In this document: in pieces, positions 1 through 9,357 of the stretch
Layout of the letters: every line of letters starts with the position of its first letter
Numbering within the stretch: position 1 is the first letter of the stretch
Source: GCA-2748575 sp965222725
GTDB lineage: Bacteria; Pseudomonadota; Gammaproteobacteria; Pseudomonadales; Ketobacteraceae
Direction of reading: 5' to 3'
Length of the DNA stretch: 64,000 nt
NCBI GenBank assembly: GCA_965222725.1
Contig: OZ244969.1
Span: forward strand, 3,224,001 to 3,288,000
Translations under genes and position numbers: made by a program
Notes under the pieces: generated by a model
Seen by the model: only the letters and a program-made list of their open reading frames with translations
What the model was told of the DNA's origin: nothing
Databases searched by the model: none

Positions 1-182
1 TCCGGTTCCAGAAAAGGCCAGAGTTGTTCCCAGTCCCAGCTGGACGTGGGGTAACCGTGAATCAGCACAATACAGGGTTTTTCACTGCCATTACCTGGTT
101 CCGAATCCATCACAAATACGGAATGCCCGCAAAGGCGCACTAGTTTGCCTGAGGTTTTCCACTGCCTGGGGGTAAAGTTCAT
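1..182 (-). CDS. alpha/beta hydrolase, N-terminal part (runs off window)
   Basis: The reverse strand is open from an ATG at 182 to the window edge and encodes about 60 residues starting MNFTPRQWKTSGK. It contains the stretch LIHGYPTSSWDW, the HG-containing oxyanion-hole loop seen just after strand 3 of alpha/beta hydrolases of the haloalkane dehalogenase/epoxide hydrolase type. The nucleophile and the rest of the fold lie outside the window, so substrate cannot be judged. It is divergent from the methyltransferase that starts at 289, with a 106-base gap that must hold both promoters. Identity as an alpha/beta hydrolase is fairly safe; anything finer is not. Confidence 0.72.
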   Translation of the reverse strand, partial: MNFTPRQWKTSGKLVRLCGHSVFVMDSEPGNGSEKPCIVLIHGYPTSSWDWEQLWPFLEP

Positions 183-288
183 GGGCCGCCTTTGTTGTTA
201 TTTTGTGCTAATTAACAGTAAATTAGGGTGGTTAGTCAAGGAAACAGCGGATTCCGTATCAATTTATCCAAGTTGGATCTGAACCTTT

Positions 289-969
289 ATGAGTGACGAA
301 CTGGAAAACAAGATTATCAACGCCTGGCGACAAAACGCTGAGCCATGGACGGAGGCGGTGCAGAATGCCCGGATTAAAAGCCGCAATCTTGTAACCAATG
401 ACGCTATTCTTGATGTTGTTCGGCGCTACTCACCCCACAAGGTTCTGGATCTGGGCTGTGGTGAAGGCTGGCTGGTAAGGCAGCTGATTCCCTATGGTAT
501 TGCCTGCGTGGGTGTGGATGCTGTGCCTGAGTTGATAACCAGTGCACGTAGTGCGGGGCAGGGGGACTACCGGGTAATGACTTACGAAGACGTCTCGCTT
601 GAATCTTTGGGTGAGCAGTTCGATGTTGTTGTCTGTAATTTTTCATTATTGGGAAATGAATCTGTAGCCGCTCTGATAGGGCGGGTCCATGAGCTGTTGC
701 GGGTGGATGGGCACCTCATTATTCAAACAGTTCACCCGCAGTTGCTACCGCAGGCATTGCGAGGCCGTAGCGGATGGCAGACCGAAACCTGGCAAGACTT
801 TGCCGGCAGTTTTTACTGTGACAGCCCCTGGTATTACCGAACACCAGATGAATGGCAGGCGCTTTTTGAGAAGAGCGGCCTGCACATGGAGTGCAGCGAG
901 GAACCCTGCTTTCCGGAAACCGGTGATCCGGCTTCGATCATTATGGTGGCGGGTAAAGGTAGCAATTGA
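289..969 (+). CDS. class I SAM-dependent methyltransferase
   Basis: This 226-residue cytosolic protein has the Rossmann-type SAM-binding signature of class I methyltransferases. Motif I is LDLGCGEGW near residue 54, motif II ends in the acidic GVDAVPE about 20 residues later, and motif IV-like VVCNFSLLGN follows near residue 110. The C-terminal half, with aromatic residues such as WYYRTPDEW, probably forms the substrate side; the overall look is of UbiE/small-molecule methyltransferases (Methyltransf_11/25). The substrate is not visible. It stands alone between a divergent hydrolase and the downstream kinase, 171 bases away, so it is likely transcribed by itself. Confidence 0.8.
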   Translation: MSDELENKIINAWRQNAEPWTEAVQNARIKSRNLVTNDAILDVVRRYSPHKVLDLGCGEGWLVRQLIPYGIACVGVDAVPELITSARSAGQGDYRVMTYEDVSLESLGEQFDVVVCNFSLLGNESVAALIGRVHELLRVDGHLIIQTVHPQLLPQALRGRSGWQTETWQDFAGSFYCDSPWYYRTPDEWQALFEKSGLHMECSEEPCFPETGDPASIIMVAGKGSN

Positions 970-1140
970 TCCTGATTCAGCAGGGAGCAAACAGAATTAG
1001 GCGGGGCATCAGTCTACAGTTTTTCTATCTGGCTGTTTAATAACAATAAAATGGAATCCGGATAACTATCCCCAGTGACGGCAGGCTCGCCGTAATCAAC
1101 TAAACTGAAAGCAGGTACTTTCAATTTTCTGAGTCTATCG

Positions 1141-3570
1141 GTGAGCCCTATACGATCGCTTCTGTCTGTATGTCTGGTGTTGCTGGCCGCTGTTTGCAGC
1201 CCGGGGGCAATGGCGGCCGTGCCATCGCTGACACCGGATACAACCCATATCAGCCTTGGTAAACACCTTCATTATCTGGTGGATGAGACTGGAGAATTGT
1301 CGCTGGAGGAGATACGCACCTCGGGCAACTTCACGCCAAACGATGGCGGAATCTATAACGGTGGCTATGCACCGGGCGTTCACTGGCTAAGGTTTTCCCT
1401 GCAAACCCAGGACCTGGCACCGCCGGGTGACAAGCTGCACGAATGGTTGCTGGAGCTGGCGTTCCCTTTTTTGTGGCAGGTGGATCTTTACCTGCTGCAG
1501 CATGGCCAGGTTATCCATCATGAGCAGGCGGGGCAGTCGTTTCCCCCGGAACAGCGCCCATATGATCATGCCCATACGGTCTTTCCACTCCGGTTTCCAC
1601 CAGCCGACAAGGTTGATGTGTTTGTCCGCATAAAAACCACCGGTGCCAGGGTTATTCCCGTGGAGCTTTGGTCTCCCCAGGCATTCAATACCCACTCGGC
1701 ACTGGTGCAAACATTACACGGTTTGTACTACGGCATCATGCTGGCGCTGGGTCTATATAACCTGTTTGTTTTTCTTACCGTGCGCAGCAAAAGTTACCTG
1801 TTATATGCTGGCTATATTTTGTGTCTGGGATTAATGCAGTCGTCGCTTAATGGCTTTGCCGGACTGCATTTGTGGGGCCAGCATCTCACTTTCAGTTATA
1901 TCGCTCCCACGTTGCTGGCTTATTTTACGCTGTCGCTTGCGTTGCTGTTTTCCCGCAGTTTTTTGCGTACCGAGCAAATGGCGCCGTTACTGGATAAAGC
2001 CATGCTGGTGTGGGCGGTGTGCACGGCAGCCTATGCAGTGGTGGGTTACTGGGTACCGGCAGATATCAGCCTGCGATTACTAAATGGTGTGTCCGCCGTG
2101 TGGATTGGCCTGATTGTAACGTCGGGGGTGGTTTGCCTGTTAAAGGGGCAGCGTACGGCTCGCTTCTTCCTCTTGGGTTGGTCATTTTTGCTGATGGCGG
2201 TGATTATTCAGCTGGCCAATCTGAGTGGCCTGCTGCCCAGTAATGTGTTTACCAATAATGTGCTTATGTTTGGTTCCGCTTTTGAGGTGATTCTGCTGGC
2301 GCTGGCACTGGCAGATCGTATTAATCAGATGCAGGAGGAAAAACAGGAGCTGCAGCAGGAGGCACTGCAGGCCAGCGAACAATCCAACCGCCTGAAAGAT
2401 GAGTTCCTGGCCACCATCAGCCATGAACTGCGCACACCCATGAACGGGGTAGAAGGTTCCCTGCAGTTGCTGCGGGATGAGCCTTTGTCATCCAACGCCC
2501 GGGATTATCTGGAATCTGCCCGGCATTCTGCACATGACATGATGGTACTGATCGACAGTATTCTGGGGTTTTCCGAAGTTCAGTCGGGCAAGCTGAAGCT
2601 GGATATTCAGCCGTTTAATCTGCTGGAAGAAATCAAATCCCTGGATCAGAACCTGAAGCGTTTTGCCCAGCAGAAAGGCCTGCAGGCCAAAACCAGTTTT
2701 CATCTGGAATCCCATGGGAATTACCGCGGTGATATTCAGCGCATTCTGCTGATCGTTCGCAACCTGATTGATAATGCCGTGAAATTTACCCAGCAGGGGT
2801 CAGTCATGCTGACGGTGAACGAGCTGCGCTGGAATCAGGAGGCCCAGACTTCCTGGCTGGAATTCCGGGTGGAAGACACGGGTATCGGGATTCCCGAAGA
2901 AAAGTTTAACGCCATCTTTGACGCCTTTCGCCAGGCCGATGGCTCGTTCAGTCGTCAGTTTGGTGGCCTGGGCATTGGCCTGGCCATCAGCAAACGGCTG
3001 GCGGAAGCCATGGATGGCACCATGCGGGTGGAATCCCGTGCCGGGCAGGGCAGCGTATTTACCCTGCAGGTACCGCTGATAGTGGATACAGCACAGGTAA
3101 CCAGCACACCTGCCGATGTGTTGTCTATCACGCCTGTTGCCGGCCAAGCGGCGCAACCTTTGATACTGGTGGTGGAAGACAATAACGTGAACCAGATGGT
3201 GCTGAAAGGCATTCTGAAAAAGCTGGGAACCCGGGTGGTAACCGCCATGAATGGCCAGGAAGCAGTGGAGCAGTTTGAATCCGAAACCCCGGATATGATT
3301 TTAATGGATTGCCAGATGCCGGTGATGGATGGTTTTGAAGCCACCCGACAGATACGCCGCCTGGAACGCGGCGAACGGCATACACCCATTGTTGCGGTAA
3401 CGGCAAACGCCATGTCGGGAGACAGGGAACGTTGCCTGGAGGCGGGGATGGATGACTATATGAAGAAGCCGGTGGATAAAGAGGCGGTAAAGGAACGGAT
3501 CTGCCAGTGGCTGCCGGATTTTAAAATCGAAAACGGAACGGCCGGTGGGTCCGGCCGTCAATCGCGATAG
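1141..3570 (+). CDS. 7TMR-DISM hybrid sensor histidine kinase with receiver
   Basis: An 809-residue membrane kinase. A signal peptide ends near residue 25 (AMAA), followed by a periplasmic 7TMR-DISM extracellular domain type 2 (about 40-170), seven hydrophobic helices (about 185-395), a short coiled coil, a HisKA domain with phospho-acceptor His428 in ISHELRTPMNG, a HATPase domain (N box NLIDNAVKF, G boxes DTGIGIP and GLGIGLAI) and a C-terminal receiver with Asp723 in LMDCQMPVMDG. The start is GTG at 1141. No output regulator lies beside it. The DISM ectodomain family usually binds carbohydrate-like or other small ligands; the ligand here is unknown. The diguanylate cyclase at 28191-30182 has the same sensor architecture. 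Confidence 0.9.
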   Translation: MSPIRSLLSVCLVLLAAVCSPGAMAAVPSLTPDTTHISLGKHLHYLVDETGELSLEEIRTSGNFTPNDGGIYNGGYAPGVHWLRFSLQTQDLAPPGDKLHEWLLELAFPFLWQVDLYLLQHGQVIHHEQAGQSFPPEQRPYDHAHTVFPLRFPPADKVDVFVRIKTTGARVIPVELWSPQAFNTHSALVQTLHGLYYGIMLALGLYNLFVFLTVRSKSYLLYAGYILCLGLMQSSLNGFAGLHLWGQHLTFSYIAPTLLAYFTLSLALLFSRSFLRTEQMAPLLDKAMLVWAVCTAAYAVVGYWVPADISLRLLNGVSAVWIGLIVTSGVVCLLKGQRTARFFLLGWSFLLMAVIIQLANLSGLLPSNVFTNNVLMFGSAFEVILLALALADRINQMQEEKQELQQEALQASEQSNRLKDEFLATISHELRTPMNGVEGSLQLLRDEPLSSNARDYLESARHSAHDMMVLIDSILGFSEVQSGKLKLDIQPFNLLEEIKSLDQNLKRFAQQKGLQAKTSFHLESHGNYRGDIQRILLIVRNLIDNAVKFTQQGSVMLTVNELRWNQEAQTSWLEFRVEDTGIGIPEEKFNAIFDAFRQADGSFSRQFGGLGIGLAISKRLAEAMDGTMRVESRAGQGSVFTLQVPLIVDTAQVTSTPADVLSITPVAGQAAQPLILVVEDNNVNQMVLKGILKKLGTRVVTAMNGQEAVEQFESETPDMILMDCQMPVMDGFEATRQIRRLERGERHTPIVAVTANAMSGDRERCLEAGMDDYMKKPVDKEAVKERICQWLPDFKIENGTAGGSGRQSR
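3538..3558 (-). terminator. hairpin, probable terminator of the lipase gene
   Basis: An 8-bp perfect stem (ACGGCCGG / CCGGCCGT, loop TGGGT) sits inside the last codons of the upstream plus-strand kinase. Read on the minus strand it lies about 30 bases after the lipase stop and is followed by a T-rich run, which suits a terminator for that gene. On the plus strand no T run follows. Confidence 0.4.
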
Positions 3571-3588
3571 TTGCCTTTAGAAACCTGA

Positions 3589-4704
3589 TTAATAACTGTC
3601 AAAGAACTCAATGGTACGCTGCAGCAGCTCATCCCGTATCTCATCACGTTCCATGTAGGCCTCGTGATAGGCATCTTCAAACATCACTTGTTCAAAATAG
3701 GGCGCGTTAATGGCATTCCCGGCAAAGGTATTCTGGCCTTTGGTTCCCACAATATAGTCGTCGCCGGACTGGAACATCAGCACAGGGATAATAATTTTTG
3801 CGGCCTCTTCTGCGCTGCGAGCCTTGAAGGATGCCTCGTAGGCTTCCTTGCCAAAACCATTGGTAATACCCCAGGTAGCACCGGGGCCGCCGGCGATCAG
3901 GTGCTGGTTGTATTCAATGACTTCGTTGTATACCGTCCAGCGTTTCCAGCTTTTGGTAAGAAACTCCGCTTCAAATTTTTCCGGGGATGTGTGGTCGATC
4001 AGTACATCCGGTTCTTCCATATCCAGCGCATAGGCCTGGCCCTGGCCGATATTGGTAAGAAACTTGGCCAGGGGGTAGGCAATGCTTTCGTGGACCTTGG
4101 CCGGGTGAGTGGTGAGCAGTTCCATCATGGGGGATGAAAGTACCGCGGCATCAAAATCCTGGGGAAACTGCTCGATATACTGGGCTGCCACGTTACCGCC
4201 CACAGAATGGGCGAACAAGAACAGCTTATTGTGTGCCTGCTGTGTCACCACCTGGTTATAGAAGGTTTTTGCGTCCTTTATATAGTTATCAAAGTCGCGG
4301 ATGTAGATTTTGCGCCGTTCCTGATCGTTGCCATCCAGAATTCGACCGGAATTACCGTGGCCCCGGTGTTCCATGATATAAATGGAGTAACCTGTGTTCC
4401 GCAGGTCGTAAATCAACTCCGCGTATTTGATGGCCGTTTCGTTCAATCCGTGGAGCATCATAATGGCGCCGCGGGAATTATCCGCGGGAAAATAGCCATA
4501 GCTGATGTCGATCCCGTCTTCGCCACTAAAACTGCCGAACTGGCCGGCATAGAAATAAGGCAATACTGTATTCTGGTAATAATCGCGGAATTCCGCCACT
4601 TCTCCGGCAGGATCCAGTTCCAGTTCGGGAATCTCGACTTTACAGCCGGCAAGGTGAAGTGACAGTAAAACAATCAGCAGGTGAAAGCAGGTCTTGAGTT
4701 TCAT
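3589..4704 (-). CDS. alpha/beta hydrolase lipoprotein, monoglyceride-lipase-like
   Basis: A 371-residue predicted lipoprotein. From the ATG at 4704 the N-terminus MKLKTCFHLL...LHLAGC is a lipoprotein signal with lipobox Cys; an upstream start at 4752 would bury it, so I prefer 4704. The body is a PldB/monoacylglycerol-lipase type serine hydrolase: oxyanion loop MLHGLNE, the RGHGNSGR segment typical of this group, nucleophile in FAHSVGGN (Ala replaces the first Gly of GxSxG), an acid in QSGDDYIVG and a His in EDAYHEAYMER. It probably acts on lipid esters in the periplasm or at a membrane face. It is convergent with the 7TMR kinase and divergent from the DUF4336 gene. Confidence 0.8.
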   Translation of the reverse strand: MKLKTCFHLLIVLLSLHLAGCKVEIPELELDPAGEVAEFRDYYQNTVLPYFYAGQFGSFSGEDGIDISYGYFPADNSRGAIMMLHGLNETAIKYAELIYDLRNTGYSIYIMEHRGHGNSGRILDGNDQERRKIYIRDFDNYIKDAKTFYNQVVTQQAHNKLFLFAHSVGGNVAAQYIEQFPQDFDAAVLSSPMMELLTTHPAKVHESIAYPLAKFLTNIGQGQAYALDMEEPDVLIDHTSPEKFEAEFLTKSWKRWTVYNEVIEYNQHLIAGGPGATWGITNGFGKEAYEASFKARSAEEAAKIIIPVLMFQSGDDYIVGTKGQNTFAGNAINAPYFEQVMFEDAYHEAYMERDEIRDELLQRTIEFFDSY

Positions 4705-4803
4705 GTATCCATACCCCGGTAAAAAAACGCAAACACAAAAGGGTGTCTGCAAGAAGACGCAAAGATAGCAAAAAGATTGGCGCTAAACTGTTGCCAGCAT
4801 GTA

Positions 4804-4823
4804 ACTTTTCTTTGTTGAAAAGT
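4804..4823. promoter_or_regulatory. inverted repeat between lipase and DUF4336 genes
   Basis: ACTTTTC and GAAAAGT form a perfect 7-bp inverted repeat around a 6-base spacer, in the 211-base divergent gap between the lipase (start 4704) and the DUF4336 protein (start 4916). It could be an operator or a transcript hairpin. The sequence alone does not say which. Confidence 0.25.
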
Positions 4824-4915
4824 GAGTTTTCCGGGGCGCCAGGGTGTATACATAGTGGAAACCGAGCCGGAAGCGGTAGCTTGAAGCAAAACATAGTAAT
4901 GAATCCGGAGGAAGG

Positions 4916-5623
4916 ATGATGACTGAAAGAAATCTGGAAGTATTCGGAGACAATATCTGGATTGCTGCGGGGAAAACAGTACCTTTTTATTCCTTGCCTT
5001 ATTCTACCCGCATGGTGGTAGTCCGGATACCAAACGATGAGCTATTGATTTACAGCCCGGTAGACTTGGTACCGTCTGTAAAATCCGCGCTGGACGAACT
5101 GGGTCAGGTGAAATACCTGATTGCACCCAATCTGTTGCATCACCTGTTTCTTCCCGAGTGGCAGGCTGCCTATCCGGATGCAAAAACCTACGGCACAGCA
5201 GGGGTCATTAAAAAGCGCGCCGATATTCGTTTTGACGCCGAACTCAAAAACGGGGAATCCTATCCATGGTCGCAGGAACTTGATCATGTACTCTTTACCG
5301 GTTCCCCGGCAATGGAAGAAGCCCTGTTTTTCCATCATCAGTCAAGTACGCTTCTGGTGGCGGATTTTGTGGAAAACTTCCTTCCCGAAGCCTTTAATCC
5401 GGTGCAACGGTTTGTTGCCAGAATAACTGGTATCCTCGCACCAAACGGTAAAATGCCCATCGACTGGCGGTTCAGTTTTCTGTTCGGCAAACACCAGGCC
5501 CGGGGGCATTTCAAAACAGTTCTGAACTGGCACCCAAGGCAGCTGGTGATGGCTCACGGGGAACCGGTTAAGCGGGATGCTGAAGATTTCTTGCGGCGAT
5601 CTTTTCGGTGGTTGGGTGGTTGA
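4916..5623 (+). CDS. DUF4336 family protein (metallo-beta-lactamase-like fold)
   Basis: A 235-residue cytosolic protein that matches the DUF4336 pattern: an opening like LEVFGDNIWIAAG, then two beta-rich segments ending in NDELLIYSPVDL, then KYLIAPNLLHHLFLPEW. The family is distantly related to metallo-beta-lactamases and has no assigned reaction. The HH pair in LLHHLFLPEW and later HHQSS and AHGE segments are candidate metal ligands. A strong Shine-Dalgarno GGAGGAAGG precedes two tandem ATG codons (4916 and 4919); either could be used. It appears to be a single-gene unit. Confidence 0.7.
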   Translation: MMTERNLEVFGDNIWIAAGKTVPFYSLPYSTRMVVVRIPNDELLIYSPVDLVPSVKSALDELGQVKYLIAPNLLHHLFLPEWQAAYPDAKTYGTAGVIKKRADIRFDAELKNGESYPWSQELDHVLFTGSPAMEEALFFHHQSSTLLVADFVENFLPEAFNPVQRFVARITGILAPNGKMPIDWRFSFLFGKHQARGHFKTVLNWHPRQLVMAHGEPVKRDAEDFLRRSFRWLGG

Positions 5624-5693
5624 AGGGTTACTCCGGAGACGGCTTCTGGTAGAATTTCACTTTAAAGCCTAAGCATTATTGGACGTAAGGAAA

Positions 5694-6449
5694 ATGTCTA
5701 CGACTTTCTTTTCAGGGAAACTTACCCCTTCTCCTACATCTGCAGAGTGCCGCGAGGCCCTAAAAAATATCAGCTATCGAAATGAAAAGCGCCAAGGTAA
5801 GATGAAATATGTTTTGCTTTACGGTGCTTTTCTGTTTCTATTAATGGTTTTTTCTGTCTTCTTTATTGGGTCGGTTTTTGATCTCTCAGAGACTGGCGTA
5901 TTTATATGTTCTGTGGTTATCACGCTCGTTATTCTATCGAGCTCAGTGATAGCAGTATCTTACGAGCAGAAGCTGACAAATAAGAATGAAGTAGAAAGAG
6001 TCAAGGGGTTTATGGCCGAGTATCTAGATTCCGGGGAGCGGATTTTATGCATGTTTATTGGCAGAGCTATCAAACACGTAACGCCAGAATGGTTGGGCGA
6101 TATAGGTCCTTATGCTTTCTTAATATTTACCACAGATCGATTGTTGGTCGTTTCTTTCAAGCAGCATTTGATTGGTACTGATCTTATTAATAGCGAGATT
6201 GCCAATGGTAACTTTAAAAGAAATATTGTGAATATCCATACGTGTTCAATAAATAATGATCAATCTTTTCAGGTCTCGAAATTCTTTTATCATCCCCTGC
6301 TTCTAAATCTTGTACACACGAAAGTAAAAACGTGTCCTGTCGACGAACAAGAGGCCTATTCATGGTTGATAGATGATAAGCATACCCAGCACGGGATTGT
6401 CTTTAAAGAAATAATGAGAAATTTAAGAATTGAGCCAATTTTTGGCTGA
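5694..6449 (+). CDS. small AT-rich membrane protein, candidate immunity protein
   Basis: A 251-residue protein with a transmembrane hairpin at about residues 37-58 and 64-86, then a soluble C-terminal domain that includes FLIFTTDRLLVVSF, a pattern reminiscent of bacterial PH-like domains. TAAGGA lies just before the ATG at 5694, favouring that start over one 15 bases upstream. Base composition is clearly more AT-rich than the flanking genes, and its codons differ, which suggests recent acquisition. It ends 4 bases from the stop of the large effector-like gene on the other strand. A small, foreign-looking membrane protein facing a pore-like toxin candidate is the pattern of an immunity gene; this is inference, no family match is claimed. 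Confidence 0.5.
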   Translation: MSTTFFSGKLTPSPTSAECREALKNISYRNEKRQGKMKYVLLYGAFLFLLMVFSVFFIGSVFDLSETGVFICSVVITLVILSSSVIAVSYEQKLTNKNEVERVKGFMAEYLDSGERILCMFIGRAIKHVTPEWLGDIGPYAFLIFTTDRLLVVSFKQHLIGTDLINSEIANGNFKRNIVNIHTCSINNDQSFQVSKFFYHPLLLNLVHTKVKTCPVDEQEAYSWLIDDKHTQHGIVFKEIMRNLRIEPIFG

Positions 6450-6453
6450 CATT

Positions 6454-8991
6454 TTAACGCATTTCAACTGAATCAAAAGTATCCCAATCCATAATAAAGT
6501 TTGTAATTCTTTCGATTAACTCTTCAGCATAATCAAATCTGGGTAGGCTTGTTGGTAATTCCAAGTTAATCGAATCCATTTCATTATGGAAATGTTTAAA
6601 TTTGTCCACGCCGCCATCTTCCAGCGCGCTTGAAATTATCTTTCTGCTAACCTCTTCAGGTGCGGATATAAATACTCGTGTATATTTCAAGAGCTGTGCG
6701 ATTAGTACAAGAGAAAAACCGATAATATTGCATGCTATACCGGCTGGAATTCCTATGATTGATCCATGAGCTGCGAGACCGGCAGCTCCAATAATACATC
6801 CAGCAGCTGATATCAGATCAAGAGCGCTGTGCTCTAACAGGCCGTCATCAAACGCTCTGAATCCGTCAATAACAAACCAAATGGCACCCAAGACGCCTCC
6901 AACACCTCCTCCAAGAAACTCAATTGCGCCCAAGCTTATTGCAGTTCTTGCCCCAGCTTTTTTTGCGGCAGTTCTAATTAAAGTGGCCTCTATGCCCTTG
7001 AATTTTGCAATAGTATTTGCAACATCAGAAAAAACACCTATTGCAAGTGTGTGCGCCCTGAGTTTGGCTTCAAGGCTTGCACCTGGCGCGTAAGCGTTGT
7101 CATAGGTGATTCTGGCCAGCAATAGATTAATGCCGGCGGCACTGAAATTGAGCCCATGCTGTATGCGTCCCAGGTCGGGTGCGGGTAGCTTTTCTACCAG
7201 ACTTTCCTTGAGTTCAAGTAAATGCCTGTGCAGCTCCTCTATTCTGTCAAAAGGTACATCCTTGAAGCTGACAGTGCCCAGCAACTGCTTTATTTTGCTG
7301 GATAGGTCGGCTTCAATGGATTTAAGCTCTTCTATTTGTCCGCCTCCCAGAAGGTAGTTGGTCAGCTTTCGGATCTGTTCGTCACTAAGCTTCCATTCGG
7401 TATAATCCTGAGGTGCAGTGTTGGTGCCAACACGCGCGTCGGTTCCTAACAGGCTTTGGGGGGCAATGGCGTTATCTATGATCCACTGATCAATTTTTCC
7501 AGGGTGAGGTGTCTGGTGCGCTACCTTATAGGTGAAATGATGACCTTTATGTAAATTCACGATCTTTTCACGAATCGGATAAAAGCTCATCCAGAGATTG
7601 AAAGTAAGGTTATCGCTTCGGTATAGAATGTTTCCCCACTCCATAATATCTATATCCGGTCGATCGCCTTTCTCTATGGTTTCATCCAGTATCTTATGCT
7701 CGTAGAGGCTTTCCTTGAGAAAATCGTTATATATCTCTTCTGCGTAGGGCATCTGAGAGAGAATAGTAAGGGTTTTTTCAATAAACAGTTCGATGCCAAA
7801 GCCATCAAGATTGAAGGCCCATAAATCGCTGTAGTTGGAAGTTGCGTATTGATTGTCTAAAAGCGCGTTTTTCAGGTTATAAGCAAGTGCCTCAATTTGT
7901 ACGCTTCGATTTGCGTTGCGACCTGTTTTGCTTTCTTGAAGTACAACCCCGTTAAATAACTCAATGGCTTCTGATATGTCCGTCAACCCTCTGGCAAAAT
8001 CAGCATTATGATCGCCCCACCAATCATCACTGGTGTCGCCGTCCCAATCTTCGGTCCTTTCCAGGTTGAGTGCTTCCAGCTCGTTCTCGGATAATTTGGC
8101 CACAGGGCCAAACTGGGTCAGAAGAGACCTTATTGAATTCAGGTTTTGAATGTAGACATAGTAGGGCTTTATTGCCTGGTAGTTTTCTTGTTGCAGATAG
8201 CATATTTCGTCAATTACATGGCTGTAAAAGGCGAATAAACTATAGTTTGATGGCTTTATTGCGATCCCTCGTTCGTATTGCCTGGCATAGTCTTTGTCAG
8301 CTTCAACGGAAATTTTGGTGCAGTATTCTTCACTTTGCCAGGCAAAGTTGTGGAACGGGTGGTACAGGTTCGCATTGCCATAACCCCCGTTAAAGTGAGA
8401 TACCTTGTGATCTTCCTTGAAGCAGATGTACGGCACGGCCCAATCGACAGAAATCAAATATTCCTGATGAGTTTCAAATGCCATGCGGTTTTGCACAAGG
8501 TATTTCTCAGCGTCAGTCTTGCTGGAAATGCTTTTGATCAATAACCAGTCCAGGAAGCGGGTAAGGTGTTGTTTTCTGAACTTGCGGATTATATTCCATT
8601 TTCCATCTGCGGAGTTTAGTGTGCGCTCCATCTTGTCAAATTCATCTACAGTGCCTGCTGTGGTTTCTTGTGCATAGAAAGATTGAAACTTATCGCGCAT
8701 TTCAGCTATGTATTGCTTTATGATTTCTTCCTGTGCTGCTTTACGGCTTTCCGAGGTGGTGGCCGATACCGGAATTTCCAGCAGATAGCTCTTTTTGAAG
8801 ATGGTGTCATCTTTTTCAAAGTCGAGCATTACACCATAACGCACCTCGTTTTCACTTTCCGGTGATATCTTTTCAACGCGTACCAGGAAGTCATTCAGGT
8901 TATATGAAAGGTAGCTCTCGCCCAGCTGGGTGTTATCAAACTGAAAAAGTAAATCGGTACGAATTTGATAGGCATTACCCATTGGAATCAC
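6454..8991 (-). CDS. large effector-like protein with hydrophobic, pore-like C-terminus
   Basis: An 845-residue protein with no signal peptide. The first 600 residues are soluble and mixed alpha/beta, with many aromatic residues and no motif I recognise. From about residue 675 to 770 comes a long Gly/Ala/Ile-rich hydrophobic region (for example EFLGGGVGGVLGAIWF and AAGLAAHGSIIGIPAGIA) that could insert into a membrane, then a polar tail. That layout, in a cytosolic protein, is typical of pore-forming polymorphic or type VI effectors. It is the third gene of an operon with the genes at 8975 and 9358; its start overlaps the previous stop by 17 bases, implying coupled translation. A colicin-like or VasX-like pore former is my best guess. 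Confidence 0.5.
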   Translation of the reverse strand: MIPMGNAYQIRTDLLFQFDNTQLGESYLSYNLNDFLVRVEKISPESENEVRYGVMLDFEKDDTIFKKSYLLEIPVSATTSESRKAAQEEIIKQYIAEMRDKFQSFYAQETTAGTVDEFDKMERTLNSADGKWNIIRKFRKQHLTRFLDWLLIKSISSKTDAEKYLVQNRMAFETHQEYLISVDWAVPYICFKEDHKVSHFNGGYGNANLYHPFHNFAWQSEEYCTKISVEADKDYARQYERGIAIKPSNYSLFAFYSHVIDEICYLQQENYQAIKPYYVYIQNLNSIRSLLTQFGPVAKLSENELEALNLERTEDWDGDTSDDWWGDHNADFARGLTDISEAIELFNGVVLQESKTGRNANRSVQIEALAYNLKNALLDNQYATSNYSDLWAFNLDGFGIELFIEKTLTILSQMPYAEEIYNDFLKESLYEHKILDETIEKGDRPDIDIMEWGNILYRSDNLTFNLWMSFYPIREKIVNLHKGHHFTYKVAHQTPHPGKIDQWIIDNAIAPQSLLGTDARVGTNTAPQDYTEWKLSDEQIRKLTNYLLGGGQIEELKSIEADLSSKIKQLLGTVSFKDVPFDRIEELHRHLLELKESLVEKLPAPDLGRIQHGLNFSAAGINLLLARITYDNAYAPGASLEAKLRAHTLAIGVFSDVANTIAKFKGIEATLIRTAAKKAGARTAISLGAIEFLGGGVGGVLGAIWFVIDGFRAFDDGLLEHSALDLISAAGCIIGAAGLAAHGSIIGIPAGIACNIIGFSLVLIAQLLKYTRVFISAPEEVSRKIISSALEDGGVDKFKHFHNEMDSINLELPTSLPRFDYAEELIERITNFIMDWDTFDSVEMR

Positions 8992-9343
8992 CCTGGCTGT
9001 CTGCTGACATGGCGTCGGTTATTAAGAGATTTTGGAAGAGAGCGATGCTTTTTTCGTCAGTCTGCTTGATGATGCAGGAGTATCTGAAGTCTGGAATGAC
9101 ATTTTCGAAGCGAACTTTTATGGCCATTTTACTGCGTTCAACAAGACTTTCATTTGTAAGCTGGATTGACTGATTATACGTCGCACCGTCATCATCCACG
9201 GTCCAGAGTATGCACAAGTCATCCCAGGCGCTTGCCGGTTCCAGGTCATAGTACGTCTCAATCTGAAATATGATAGGGCTATCCAGAACCAACAGGTTGG
9301 AGCGATTCATGGCAAACAGTGTTTGCGGTTTGGTTTCTGCCAT
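8975..9343 (-). CDS. small protein of the effector operon, unknown
   Basis: A 122-residue protein without signal peptide or membrane segments. It looks like a single beta-rich domain (FQIETYYDLEPASAWDDL, then LCILWTVDDDGATYNQS). A strong AGGAGGAGA precedes the ATG. It lies 14 bases after the peptidoglycan-binding gene and overlaps the start of the 845-residue gene by 17 bases, so all three are probably made together. In effector operons a protein of this size and place is often a chaperone or adaptor that loads the toxin; that role is inferred from position only. Confidence 0.55.
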   Translation of the reverse strand: MAETKPQTLFAMNRSNLLVLDSPIIFQIETYYDLEPASAWDDLCILWTVDDDGATYNQSIQLTNESLVERSKMAIKVRFENVIPDFRYSCIIKQTDEKSIALFQNLLITDAMSADSQGDSNG

Positions 9344-9357
9344 TTGGTCTCCTCCTG

